From contig NC_087065.1 in assembly GCF_963678635.1 (NCBI RefSeq), positions 11,927,579-11,987,578 on the forward strand: a stretch of DNA of 60,000 nucleotides. Direction: 5' to 3'. This document shows positions 1 through 11,100 of the stretch, one piece after another. The notes under the pieces are model-generated. The model ran no database searches, was not told the DNA's origin, and was given only the letters and a program-made list of their open reading frames with translations. Each line of letters starts with the position of its first letter. The stretch's first letter is position 1. The position numbers and the translations under genes are program-made. This DNA comes from Symsagittifera roscoffensis. Its lineage: Eukaryota > Xenacoelomorpha > Acoela > Convolutidae.

Positions 1-680
1 AAAACAGGTTAGTGGCGGAACAAACCATAATCTAGCGGCGGAACAAACTGCACCAATTTTTCAAAAAAGACCTGAATCATCACGCGAAAGTTGTCTTAAA
101 TTACGGTCTATAAATACAGTGGAATTTTACGCTGTGGACAAGCTTTTCTCTAGAGAGGGCGTGTTTTCAAATTTGTTTAGAAGATTTTGTGACCTTTTTT
201 TTTTAAATTGACAGTATTAATTTTCTCCTCGGCTCCAGACTGGATATCCACAAACACTAAAAAGACCCTTATTCGCCCAAAGTTTCCAAGCCTCAACAGA
301 TTTTGAAAAAGAACGTGCAAAACTGACATCTTTGGGCTTTTTTCAGTCAGTTTGATTTAAAAAGGTGCTTTGCAGTATGGCCTGAGAAAAGTTCAAATTT
401 ATCTTTGCTCAAAATTTGATACCTCAGCCTCTGACTGTGTCGACGAGTTTTTTTTCCAAGCATCCCGCTGGTAGTTCGAGTGAAATAAAACCTGCAGTAC
501 AATTCCAAAAACTGTGAATGATCTCAATCTAAAGCCGTTTTAGTTTTGATTCCAGAAGTGTTCCAGAAAAATTTCTCAATGACGTTAAAATTGAGACCAT
601 TTCTTCATTGTCTTCACTATTTGAACCTTCGCAAAAAGATGACTCCTGTCCCTTAGACATGACAAAAATTTCTATGCATT
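1..680. other. Non-coding, no gene seen
   Basis: AT-rich. The only structure noted is a duplicated GCGGAACAAAC motif at about 15-48. Short minus-strand frames reaching into the next block have no recognisable content. Confidence 0.6.
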
Positions 681-1102
681 AGGGGACTTAGCAGCGATGG
701 TATGAAAGGATATGCGACGGTAGCCGATGATACTAGAATTTGAATACGCGAGGATTGGATTGGCCATGGGGTATACAAGCCACTTGGAGGCACGACTTTT
801 GATATCAGTGACAATGACAACGACCCGGGCCGAGGTCCGCGACTCATGTTGCGACCGAAATGCGTAGCGGAAATGGACTTTCAGCGACCGAAATTCTATC
901 ATTTCGCAAGAGGCTTGAGTCGTGCAAAGTCGCAATACAGCTAATATCTGTTTCAGGTCGGGCAAAGTCGCGCGAATATTTCGGTCGCACAAAGTTGCAA
1001 CATACCTATTTTTAGTCGCAATGGTCGCAACATACCCGATTTGGGTCGAAATGGTCGCAACATACCCATTTTGAGTCGCAATGCTCGCAACATAAGTCCC
1101 CG
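681..1102. mobile_element. Possible small element with GGGGACTTA ends and a 30-bp tandem repeat
   Basis: The left end AGGGGACTTAGCAGCGAT (681) and the right end ATAAGTCCCC (about 1093-1102) are inverted. Next to the right end a 30-bp unit (TCGCAACATACCC plus about 17 bases ending GTCGCAATGG) is repeated about 3.5 times at 991-1096. No target duplication seen. Confidence 0.4.
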
Positions 1103-1493
1103 ACCTCGCGACCCGGTGACGCTTCTTATGTTGGCAGGCTACATATCAGTTGTCTGAAGCTGGCTGAAACAGAAAAGTAAAAGACGTACAGCACAGCTTG
1201 CCGTGATCGGCAAATACACCCCGGTGTAGTTTTTTCGATTGATCGAATGCTGGCCCCCTTCTTGAAGCAAATTGGACACGGTCTGGCTGTAAAATCGGAC
1301 ACCCTTCAGTAAATTGATCCACTGTACGGGGATTCAAAATTAGACGACAGGCATATTAGACGGCTCCAATAAAACGGAACTTAGACGTTAAAATCTTTTT
1401 GCAAAGCTAGCATTTTGGACAAAAAGCAAAAATCTAATAATATTTATTACTTGAAACAAACATTCAAAAATACAAAAAGAGTTTGAAATCCTT

Positions 1494-2388
1494 CCCGCAC
1501 CGAAGTTTCATGGGTAATAATCGATTATAATGGATTTTTGTTGACTAAAATGTTGTCTATATAATCGATTATCATGTCAAACTGAGACCACGTAATCGAT
1601 TTTTAATCGATTATAATCCATTATTTTGGAAAAATTTAAATCCATTATAATCCATTAAAATCGATTATAATCCATTTTAATTTTCTTTATAATGGATTAT
1701 TTTTTGTACATGAAAATCCATGTAGTAAATTTCCAGAAAGTGCCCAAAAACAGCTTCTTTGACCAGCTCCTCATGTCAGCCCCCCCAGCGTACCCCCCCC
1801 CCCCCACCCAACGTATCCAACCAAAGCCCCCCCACCCCAACGTACCCCCTAACACGTACCCCCCTCACGTACCCCCATCCCCCTCACGTGTCCAACCCCC
1901 CCGCCCTCCCCAACGTATCCACTCCCCCCCCCCCAACGTACCCCAAACCCTCTCTCTAGTTAGGGGACATCTAATTGTAGTACGGGTAAGCGCGAGGGAG
2001 TTGGTGTGGTATCTATAGGTAACTTTTTGTAATTTTTCATAGCTCGATTGAAATTAGGAAAAAATGAAATTAAGCGAGAGAACAAAATAACTAACTTAAG
2101 TTCAACAACATTATGAAAAAATGGAAATAACACACAAAAAGGTTTGAATAATTAGATTATAATCCATTATAATCGATTAAAACGGATTATTTTCTTTTGG
2201 TAAAATCTTTTTAAAATAATCGATTATAATCGATTATAATCGATTATATTGAGATTTTATTGATTAAAAAAATGTTATCATTATAATCCATTTTCAATCG
2301 ATTATAATCGATTTTTTTTGTTATTTTGTAGAGACTGACAATGAATATCCAATATAATCGATTATTATCCATGAAACTTCAGTGCGGG
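1494..2388. mobile_element. Fold-back/MITE-like element built on ATAATCGATT arrays
   Basis: Inverted ends of about 35 bp: CCCGCACCGAAGTTTCATGG then GTAATAATCGATTATA (1494-1528), and the near-exact complement TATAATCGATTATTATCC then ATGAAACTTCAGTGCGGG (2354-2388). Arrays of degenerate ATAATCGATT / TAATCCATTA lie inside each end (1520-1690 and 2150-2370). The centre (1780-1950) is a C-rich minisatellite with ACGTACCCC units. No clear target duplication. Open frames across the centre encode only proline runs. Confidence 0.65.
1780..1950. repeat. C-rich minisatellite
   Basis: Irregular repeats of CCCAACGTACCCC / CCAACGTATCC separated by C runs. The proline-rich reading frames here are a by-product of the repeat. 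Confidence 0.8.
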
Positions 2389-4149
2389 TTTTGCTTGAAA
2401 ATCAAACTGTTTATTTTAAATTATTTATTAAAAATTAATCCAAATATTTAAATCCAAAAAACATTTTCGAAATGCATAAATTATACACTAGCCTCACGTG
2501 AAAAACTGATTCGCATTAAAGAAAGCTCGACAGTTAATCGAAAGAAACTTCACACACAACAACAATAAAATTACGTCTAATTTCCCACATTTGTTGTTTT
2601 GCATCGACGTCTAAATTCATTTTTTTCGGTCATGTTTAATTTTGCTTTTCGTTTAATCTCCTAGGCCCCCACTGCAGATATTCTCATGCTATCTTGCGAG
2701 TTCCAAGTATTTGTTTCTGCGGCACAAGGACAAAATAGAATTAATTAGGAACTGATAGTAATTTTGAGCACAATTCAAAGACAAAATTTATTTAAAAAGT
2801 TGTGGGGGCAAAAAGGAATAGAAAAAAAATTTTTTCTTATGCCTTTGATAAACAAGTATTGAAGAATGATTTCAGAGATTTCACTCGACAGGCAGCATTG
2901 CCTCTCGTTGGTCTCTCGAGTGAATAATAAAAAAACCTAAAATAATTTATATTCTGTACTGAAGGCTCGAAGACGAATTTGTTTATTATGATTATTATAT
3001 GAACACAGTTCATCATTTATATTTTTTACAAGTACTTTTTTAATCAAAATCTCAAGCTCAAATATGGGATTAATAACCATTCATAATTTGCTATTAATGA
3101 CAAAACTTTTTTTCTGAAGTAGTTTTATCCTGTCATCCCAAATTTTGAACTTTTTTCACAGCGCTGGTTACCAATCTCCATGTTGTCTAATTTTGAGCAA
3201 AGCAAAAAACCTGAAAGTGATCCAGAAAAAAGCAGAACCTATTTATAATTGCCAAAATAATAAAAACGAAAAACAAAAAAAAACTATTTTTTCAAAATAT
3301 TTAGAATTATTGCCAAAAAATCTTTAGTGTTTGTTCAATAGGAAATGACTTACAGCAGACTAAAATATGCTTTACTACAAAAATAAAAGATGAATCACTC
3401 ATTTGCTGTACAATTATTATGCTATTCATCGAATGTTAGTAGTGTATCCTGTTTATGAAGACTCGCCAAACTTGATTTTAAAAAGTAATAATTTTCATTT
3501 TTTTCTTTTTGAAACCATTTATTTTAAAATCCAATTTAGGTCTAAAGAGCTTCAGAACAAATCCATTGAACAACAGTTTTACCCTGGTCCATAATTCATT
3601 CGGGTGAAATACGTAAAAGGGTTGGAAATCGATAGTTCAAAAAATTGGGATTATTAAAGCATCTCAGAGGCTGACTAAAAGGGTTATTCCGGCTAAAACC
3701 TCCTCTCCTCTCTTTTCACCTCAAATGATAAAATAATTAGGAACTCGATTACACTTTACCCACGATTCCCGATACACACACGTTTAAAAATCTGTTTTTT
3801 GTTGAATACTTACGATATTCTGACGTAATGACAGTTTGCCTAACGAACAAACTAAATTGCGACTCACAAATATATTGCGCACTCAGCACTGCACTTGTCA
3901 ATCTACTATTCTGTCACCATCCTCAACTGCACCAGCCAACTGCACCTCCTGTTGCCCTGCAAACACCCTATTTTATCTGCAACCACCAGAATTTGAAGAA
4001 CCTGGTCACACAATTTCTGCAGAAGATGCCATGATAAAAAACTTTGTGATTACTAATGATTTAAAATTATTTACTGATCCCACGTCCAGTTTCCAGCATT
4101 AACAAGCAATTAGATTATGATCCTTGAACCAGTTTTACTAAAACTGAGA
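2389..4149. other. Non-coding, no gene recognised
   Basis: AT-rich, many stops. A less AT-rich patch at 3836-4102 has two overlapping open frames (one with NCTSCCPANTLFYLQPPEFE) that match no family I know. Confidence 0.5.
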
Positions 4150-5220
4150 AAAAATTGATTTTAATTAATTAATAATCGATTATCATTTTTCTTTTTGAAG
4201 TCAAATGATAATCAATAGTGATGATTTTAATAGACTATAATCAGTTATTGTTCGTAACTCTTTTGTTACACTTGTAATTATTATAATTGATTACAAACGC
4301 TTTTTTTATCCCAATTTTTAATTCACATGTTTTGCACAAACAATCCATTATAACCGATCATAATCGTATATAATCCTTTTATTTTGCACATATTATCTTC
4401 GACCTTGCATCTGAATTGATTATATTTTATGCTTTCGTACACCGTGGTTTATTTTAAAAACCGAAAAGTTGCGTGATAAGTTTTCAAAACAATTCAAGGT
4501 TATGACGTTTTAATTTTTTCATTTCTCCTCTATTAGAATCGTTTCATGATGCACATTTTTTAACCCCCAAAAAATTAGCAGTTTGCTTGAGTTCCTTAAT
4601 TTAGTTGGAAAATTCTTTTTCACCTACCGCGGGACCCTTTCAACTAATGTGAAGGGATCTCTATAAAAGTTTTGTTTCGTGTTTGATAAAATATATCAAT
4701 TTTAGAGCTTTCGTTATTGACAGAAAAATGATTTCCTATAAGAGTCTTAAAATTTTTGGTGTGACACAGTTTTGGCAAAATAAGAAATCATAATCAAAAT
4801 TATAATCAATTGTAACTGATTTAAGGAGTTTTTTGTATGAGCTATAACCAGTTAAAGACGAAGTTAAAAGAGTATAATCTCTTGGAAATTCGTACGATTA
4901 TAATCAGTTATAAATCTTTTAAACACCTAATTTTGGCAATTATAATCAATTTCAATTGCCAACAATTCGACATAATCCGTTAATTTCAGTTTTTACGCTT
5001 AAACTTGGATGTGGGATTATTAGTAATTATAATTTATTATTTTGGCAAATACTTGTTTGAGGAAAATAAGGAATTAAAATCCCTTCTAATTGATTATAAG
5101 AGATTTTAACCTTCAAAAAATGACGATTATATGTGATAATAAAATCTCGTAAGGGCCTAAATTTATTAATTATAATTAATTCAGGTTGTCACAAAAATTT
5201 CAAAGAAGTCGCTTATAATC
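4150..5220. repeat. Degenerate TAATC/TATAATCA-rich DNA
   Basis: Many imperfect copies of TATAATCGATTA, TTATAATCAATT and TAATTATAATC in both orientations. They resemble the arms of the element at 1494-2388 but are more decayed. No bounded ends were found. Probably an older copy or relic of the same repeat. Confidence 0.5.
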
Positions 5221-6515
5221 GAGTACTTAAGCCTCTACTTGGATGCGGGCATGACTTGCATCTGATCACTACACATTTAGCCAAAGTGTCAAGCGTAACA
5301 TAACTACGAAAACAAAAAATGGAAGGGGGTGAAAGTGAAAAAAGCCGCAATTCAAACGAAAATAGCCTCTAATGTTCCGTTTCTTCATGATTTCTCATTG
5401 TCACAGATTTTCGGAAATATAGACCGTATGAGTTTCACAGTGTCGTTTATTTTGCTTTTTTTGCAAATTTTCGGGTTCTTTTCAATTTTCTGGTTACCTG
5501 AAGTAGTTGCAGAGTAATCATCACTTATGAATATTTTTTTTCAATTCTTTATAAAGTAAAAATAAGACCGGAACAAAAACCCAAATTGACCCGATTTTGG
5601 TGAGTAACATTTATTTAGAGATCTCACCGTCGTCCAAAGTTCTGTCATAAGTATTCGTTTAGAATGTCAACTTTTGCTCAATTCAAAAATTAACACTGTC
5701 AAATTTAAATTATCTTTGAGAACTTCAAAATATCAGTGGCGTGCGCAGAATTTCTAGGGCAAAACTAGGATTATACTTTCCGAACTTTTTCTCAATTTGA
5801 TTTTACCAGCTCGCTATATTCAATAAAGGCCCTATTTTTCCAAATAAGAAAATGTGCTGCATACCATCTTTTGATCAAAATAGGTCCAAAATGACGTTTT
5901 TTTGGCACTTTTCAAAAAAACTTGAGCAAAAGATTGTCTTTTTTGGTACACGCGTACCCTTCTCAAATCCAGTTATATTCATATTGAAGGCGCTCTTAAA
6001 AAGATTGAGAGGTTGGACAACCAAAAAGGCTGCAGTAAAATAACATCCAGTAAGGGACACTTCGGAAAACTTTGGCAACCAGAGTTGAAGGGGAAGGGAA
6101 ATGGCACGCTACTGCTGAAATTGCAGCAAAAATAGTATCGTTTCTGAACTATTGGCTTCTTCGATCTTGCTTAGACACAAAAAATGTCAACACCAAAAAC
6201 ATTTGTAATCTGTGTTGTATTTTGGGGTTTTTTGTTTATATCTTCGAGCTATTGCCAGAATGGGCGCTATTGTGTCAACTAACCCCCTCCCCCCAATACA
6301 AAATGGAAATATTATTTCAAGGTACTATATTAAAATTCATATATGCCTAACCATTGAATAATTTTCGCCGGTTTGAAGTTCTAGGTACCATTTGGGAGGG
6401 GTCGGGGAATTGTCGGCAAGATTCTCATGTCTTAACATAATTTAACTGACTTTTTCTAAACTTCAAGTGAAAATTGGTCAAGTTTCTGAGAGAATTCGAA
6501 TTGGGTTCTTTAAGG

Positions 6516-6531
6516 AGAAGAAGAAGAAGAA
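6516..6531 (+). repeat. (GAA)n microsatellite
   Basis: A short GAA run inside a non-coding block (6500-6780) that is less AT-rich than its surroundings. No gene found. Confidence 0.85.
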
Positions 6532-7073
6532 GCAAGCAGCAGGCGTGAACGACAATTGGTTGGTGATAAATGGGCCCATAATGTTATCAGGTCTGGCGAT
6601 GTCAACTGAACAATGCTTACAATCACACACAGTCAATTAGCTTCTCACTCTAAAAGGCAGAGCCAGTCGCTAATCTCCCAAACTTATCACCCCTCAATTA
6701 TATTTATATCGCAACCCCCATATCACTGAAAATCATCACTCGCTCTTTCATATATCTCCAATGGAATGCCTTCCTTTCTTTCCTCTTTTTAAAACTGTGG
6801 ATCGATTTTGGCGACTGTTTAAGTGAGGGTTGTCAACGCACCAATTCAATGTAAGAATTGAAGAGTCTTTAATTTAAGATAAGATCAGAGTTAAAGTCAC
6901 AAATATTCGCTTTTTGGACTAAAATTGATGGATTACTTTCAAATAAAGTGTTATAATTCATTTAAATAATTGTCAATTTCAATAAAATATTTTAGTTTCT
7001 GCTTCAAGTATTTAACTTTCATTTTAAAGTTATATTCAGTGTTTAATCATGTTTTGATCTGTTTTGGCAACAA

Positions 7074-7142
7074 ATTTGATTTTGGCCTGTTGCGGAATCC
7101 GCTTACAATGCAGAGAATGCACAGTTCGGCCTCGTAATGTTG
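7074..7142 (+). repeat. Short dispersed repeat family 4, copy 1
   Basis: GATTTTGGCCTGTTGCGGAA...CACAGTTCGGCCTCGTAATG. It is shared with 17786-17855 and 49712-49780 over about 65 bases. Confidence 0.8.
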
Positions 7143-8193
7143 TGATTAGGTTTTTTTGTGAATCTGTCTATTTCCGCCAAATTAGACTTTTGACCGATTT
7201 TTAGTGTTTTTAACAAACAAAAGTTGCAGTTGTATTTGAAATTTCATTCAAAATTTTAATTGAAATTCTGATTTGAGAACACGCCTTAAATCTGTGATCA
7301 TGAAATTATATCAATGTCCACTTCACGATTTGTATGGATTATGTACGCGTTTATCTGCAACACTGAATGTGCTTTTGTGAATTAAGAGTCCATTAAAAAA
7401 GTGGGTAGGGTTCTTTTCGGGCGCGGCCGGTAGACTCGCGAGGGCGTTATCGAACTGCAACTGTGCTTCAAAGGTATTTTTAACTTTGCCCAATTGAAAA
7501 AATTGATTAGAGGGTATCAACTAAAAGTATTATACTTGATAAGGCGAACTGCAGCCATGCCCAGAGCTACTTTCTCTCGCGGCAAAACGATTATCTAGCC
7601 GGGACAAATTAACAATCGGCAAGGAGCAATTAAATCAAACCTCGCAAGGATTCCCAAAATGGCTGGAATGCTTATGGAAAATCGATTTCGGGATTACACT
7701 GATGGTAAAATAATGGAACGAAAGATAGGGTATCGCTTGGATAGTTCTGTCTTCTTAAGAAAATACTCCTCACATCTTGAAATCGAGAGTGATAAAGTCA
7801 TTGCTTGCAGTCAAATCAAGTGGAAATGTAATCAATGGGAAGAGTTGAAAATAAGTAGTACTAGAATTAATTCGAGTTATCTGTACAAAGTCAAGAGGTG
7901 AAAAATATCTCTATACAAATTGAGGAGCATAATAATATTTTGAAAGCTAAATAAATTGCATACAATCATAAGTGGGAATTCGAATAGCAAAAAATGTTGC
8001 AGCAATACAGAGTATCATATACAATAAGTCAAAAGGAAAGAGTTTAGATGTCCAAATATACCCATAGAGAGGAGAGGAGCACTTTATGCGCCATATGCAG
8101 GCAGAGCTGTACTTGTACATGAGTAATTGACATATTACAGTCCAAACAACCCAAAATCACTAAGCCTCTGAAAGAAAAATTAGTTCGGCTCCA

Positions 8194-11100
8194 TTAACAG
8201 TCGTCTATCTGAACTTTGAGTTCTGGGTCATTGTCCTGGTGTTCTGCTGTTGCAATCTCCTGGTAATCGAGATCATTTGGACCAGAAGACATCTCAAATA
8301 CACCGCTAGAGGTCGGCACATCTAACATGGCTGACGGCGAAATGTTTGAAACGTTCGAATCATTCGCCTCATTGGAAAATGAACTCTCGTCGTCTATCGT
8401 AATAGTGCAGGGGTTCAAAATAAGACTCTGAATGATCTGCGACGGTGACTTCATATGAGTGGCGTCCACACTTGCGAGGAAGTTTGGGTCGTTTAGAGAG
8501 ATGGGGAAGAAGGTGTTGGTGACTGCTTGGATGGGGAGGGACTTGAGGTTTGAGAGGGAGAGAAGGAGCCTTCCGAATCGGGCAGTGACTCCCGGGTACT
8601 CGGTGCAGACGTGTTGCTGCAGATACATCTGACACTGATCTTGGATGGCTACTACTTGGGAACTGTTTCCCAGTTTAGTTCTCGTGTCTGAAAACAAAAA
8701 AGTTTCATCTTTATTAAAAGCCCACTTGTTTTTGCGAAGCTCAAAACCAACTATTCAGCCTCAGATCTGGGCCAAATAATGAAAATTTTTCAAATCAGCT
8801 GAGTTAAAACGCTGTAACGAGACTCTCAACAAATCCTAGCTAATTCACCATGTCTATTTTTTATGCATGGCAAAAAAATAAAAAACTTAAAAAAACTCTA
8901 CATAGAAACATAGCCAATCGAAGATTGAAAAAGAGTGAAGAACGCAAGTAAATATTAAAAAAACAACACTTTCTTGAAAAAAATCTCAATTTTGAATTAC
9001 AAAGAAAAAACTAGAAGATAAAAACTACAAAGAAAAAAATTATTAAGCTCTTTTAATTTCTAGAACAATTTATGACTGGCGCTTTCTTGATAATAAGAAT
9101 TTACTAGAGAAAATTGGATCAATAGGTAAAACTTTTATTCCGCTGGAAATCTGAAAATGAAAATCCACTTTCGAAACAAGAAATCTTTCATGTTTTTGGC
9201 ACCATTTCCCCCTTTTGTAATTGGAGAGCGCTATTTACGACTTTCAGCAGATCAATTGAACTCAAAAAGTGCAGATATATCTAAAAGTTTTCATAAAAGC
9301 ATCAAAATGCATGAATGCACATCTGTAGTCTATGAAGAATTTTCGTGAAAGAAAAACAAAAAGAGTAAGACCTATTTAAGAGTATTCACTACGTTCATTA
9401 CTTTTAAGAACATTGACAAAGGCTCGAAAAAATGTTTCGAGCAGTGTTTTTTTTGAAAAAAAAATTAATTTGAGAGTTCAAAGGATTAAAAAATTATACC
9501 CTTTTTTGATGAATCAAACCAGTTTGAGACAAGTAAATTAGACAATTTTTTTGCATTCCACCGAGAATTCTGAATCTTCGCCTAATTTTTTGTAAACAAA
9601 ATTCATTCACTTTTTGCGCCATTTCATTTTCGTAGTAGGAGACGGTAATTCGAGTTTTTTATTGAATGGATTTGAACGGAGCTTAATTTGAAACAGGGGC
9701 GAATCTAGGAGTGGATTTTCCAAAAAAAAAAAATCAAAAATTTGTCTACTTTTTTTAAGTCAACCAAATTGATTTTCGGAGCTCTGGCAAATCACTATAA
9801 AAACTTTATTTTGATCAAATTTTCTACGCCGCAAGCGAAAATTTGAAAAAAAAAATTAGGATAAAAAAGGCCTTTTGGTCACTTTTTGGAAAATTGAGAC
9901 CAAAAAATTGCCTTTTTCGGCGCGCTCTACTTCCTCAACAATTTTTTTACAAATTGTTTCAAAAAACCTGGAAAACTCTAAGGTAGATTTTCAAAAAAAG
10001 CGTGAATGTTAAAAAAAGAAAAAGCCAAAGTTTCGATTTATTGAAAAACAAGCAAAGTTTTTTCTAAAATTGGAAGTTTTTTCAGCGTTTTTTTTCTGAT
10101 ATGGTTGTTCAAAAAATGCAACTTCCATGTCCACAGATTGCCCATCTTTTGGTTTGTATCATTTTAACAATTTGGATTATTGGTAAGGTCATTTAAACTC
10201 AACTTACGCCGATTAAGTAGCACAAAACTATTGAATGGCCAAAAATTTGAATGGCCAAAAATTGTTGCTTTATGTTTTGATGTTTGCCGAAGTCCGATTT
10301 ACGTAAGTTTTCTTTTCCTTTTGGATTAAAACGGTGTTAAAATACAGAAATCGCTTTAAAATTTAGTGTTTTTAAATTGCTTAGGCAACAAAAAGTAGGG
10401 ATTGAAATTGTATGGTGTTAAGTTGTTTAGAGTTAAAAAAATGGAAACTACTGAATCCCGATGTCTTTATCACTTTTATTGACACTTATTCAAAGTCAAC
10501 AGACAGTTCAAAAAAAGTAGATGGACGCAAGGAAACAGGATTTTTTTTGGAATAAATCATATAACGAATCCAACTAATTTTAAGTCTTTTTAATTTTCAA
10601 AAAAAGTGTAGTGTTGAAAGTTTATTGATGAAAACAACCCAACAACCCAATTTGGGAAAACTAGATTGATAGTAGTAAGTTTGTATTCAGCTTAAAAATC
10701 TGAAAGTTAAAATCTTGTTCGAAACTAGAAGTCCATCACCTTTTTCATCACCACCTGTATAAGAGTTTTTATTAAAATCTTTGAGTATTGAAAAGAAGTT
10801 TTTCCCCCTTATCACAAAAAAACTTATCTTCGTATTGGGCTCTTTTGTGTGTAATTAAGGCTGACCTGAGTCGAATAATAGGATGGTCTCCATGAGTGAT
10901 AGTTCTGTGGGGTCCGGGGACAGCTCCTTCACCCTCTTCTGGTACTCCGTCATCGTGTCCACCTGCTTTGACAGATCACTCTTGCACCTCACAACCTGCA
11001 GCAAACAAAACATTTGCATATAAATTCAAAAGGTGAATCCAAAAGGTCGTAAATTCCACACCAACTTTTACAAAAGAACGAAACTTTTGAAGACTTTTAA

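Larger units (their letters stand above)
5231..8193. other. Downstream flank of the nuclear receptor, no gene recognised
   Basis: Contains the 65-bp repeat at 7074 and the GAA run at 6516. A CAGTGGCGTGCGCAG sequence at about 5735 resembles a transposon end but no partner was found. An 80-codon frame at 7659-7901 has no recognisable domain. Confidence 0.5.

Noticed and set aside
1692-2018. Proline-rich open frames (108 and 66 codons)
   Set aside because: They come from the C-rich minisatellite in the middle of the fold-back element; two frames are open at once because the repeat has no stops.
3828-4102. Overlapping frames with Cys-rich and Pro-rich parts
   Set aside because: Two frames are equally open and neither matches a known family; left as unannotated.
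7659-7901. 80-codon plus-strand frame downstream of the receptor
   Set aside because: No known domain, no second line of support, and such lengths occur by chance in this much sequence.
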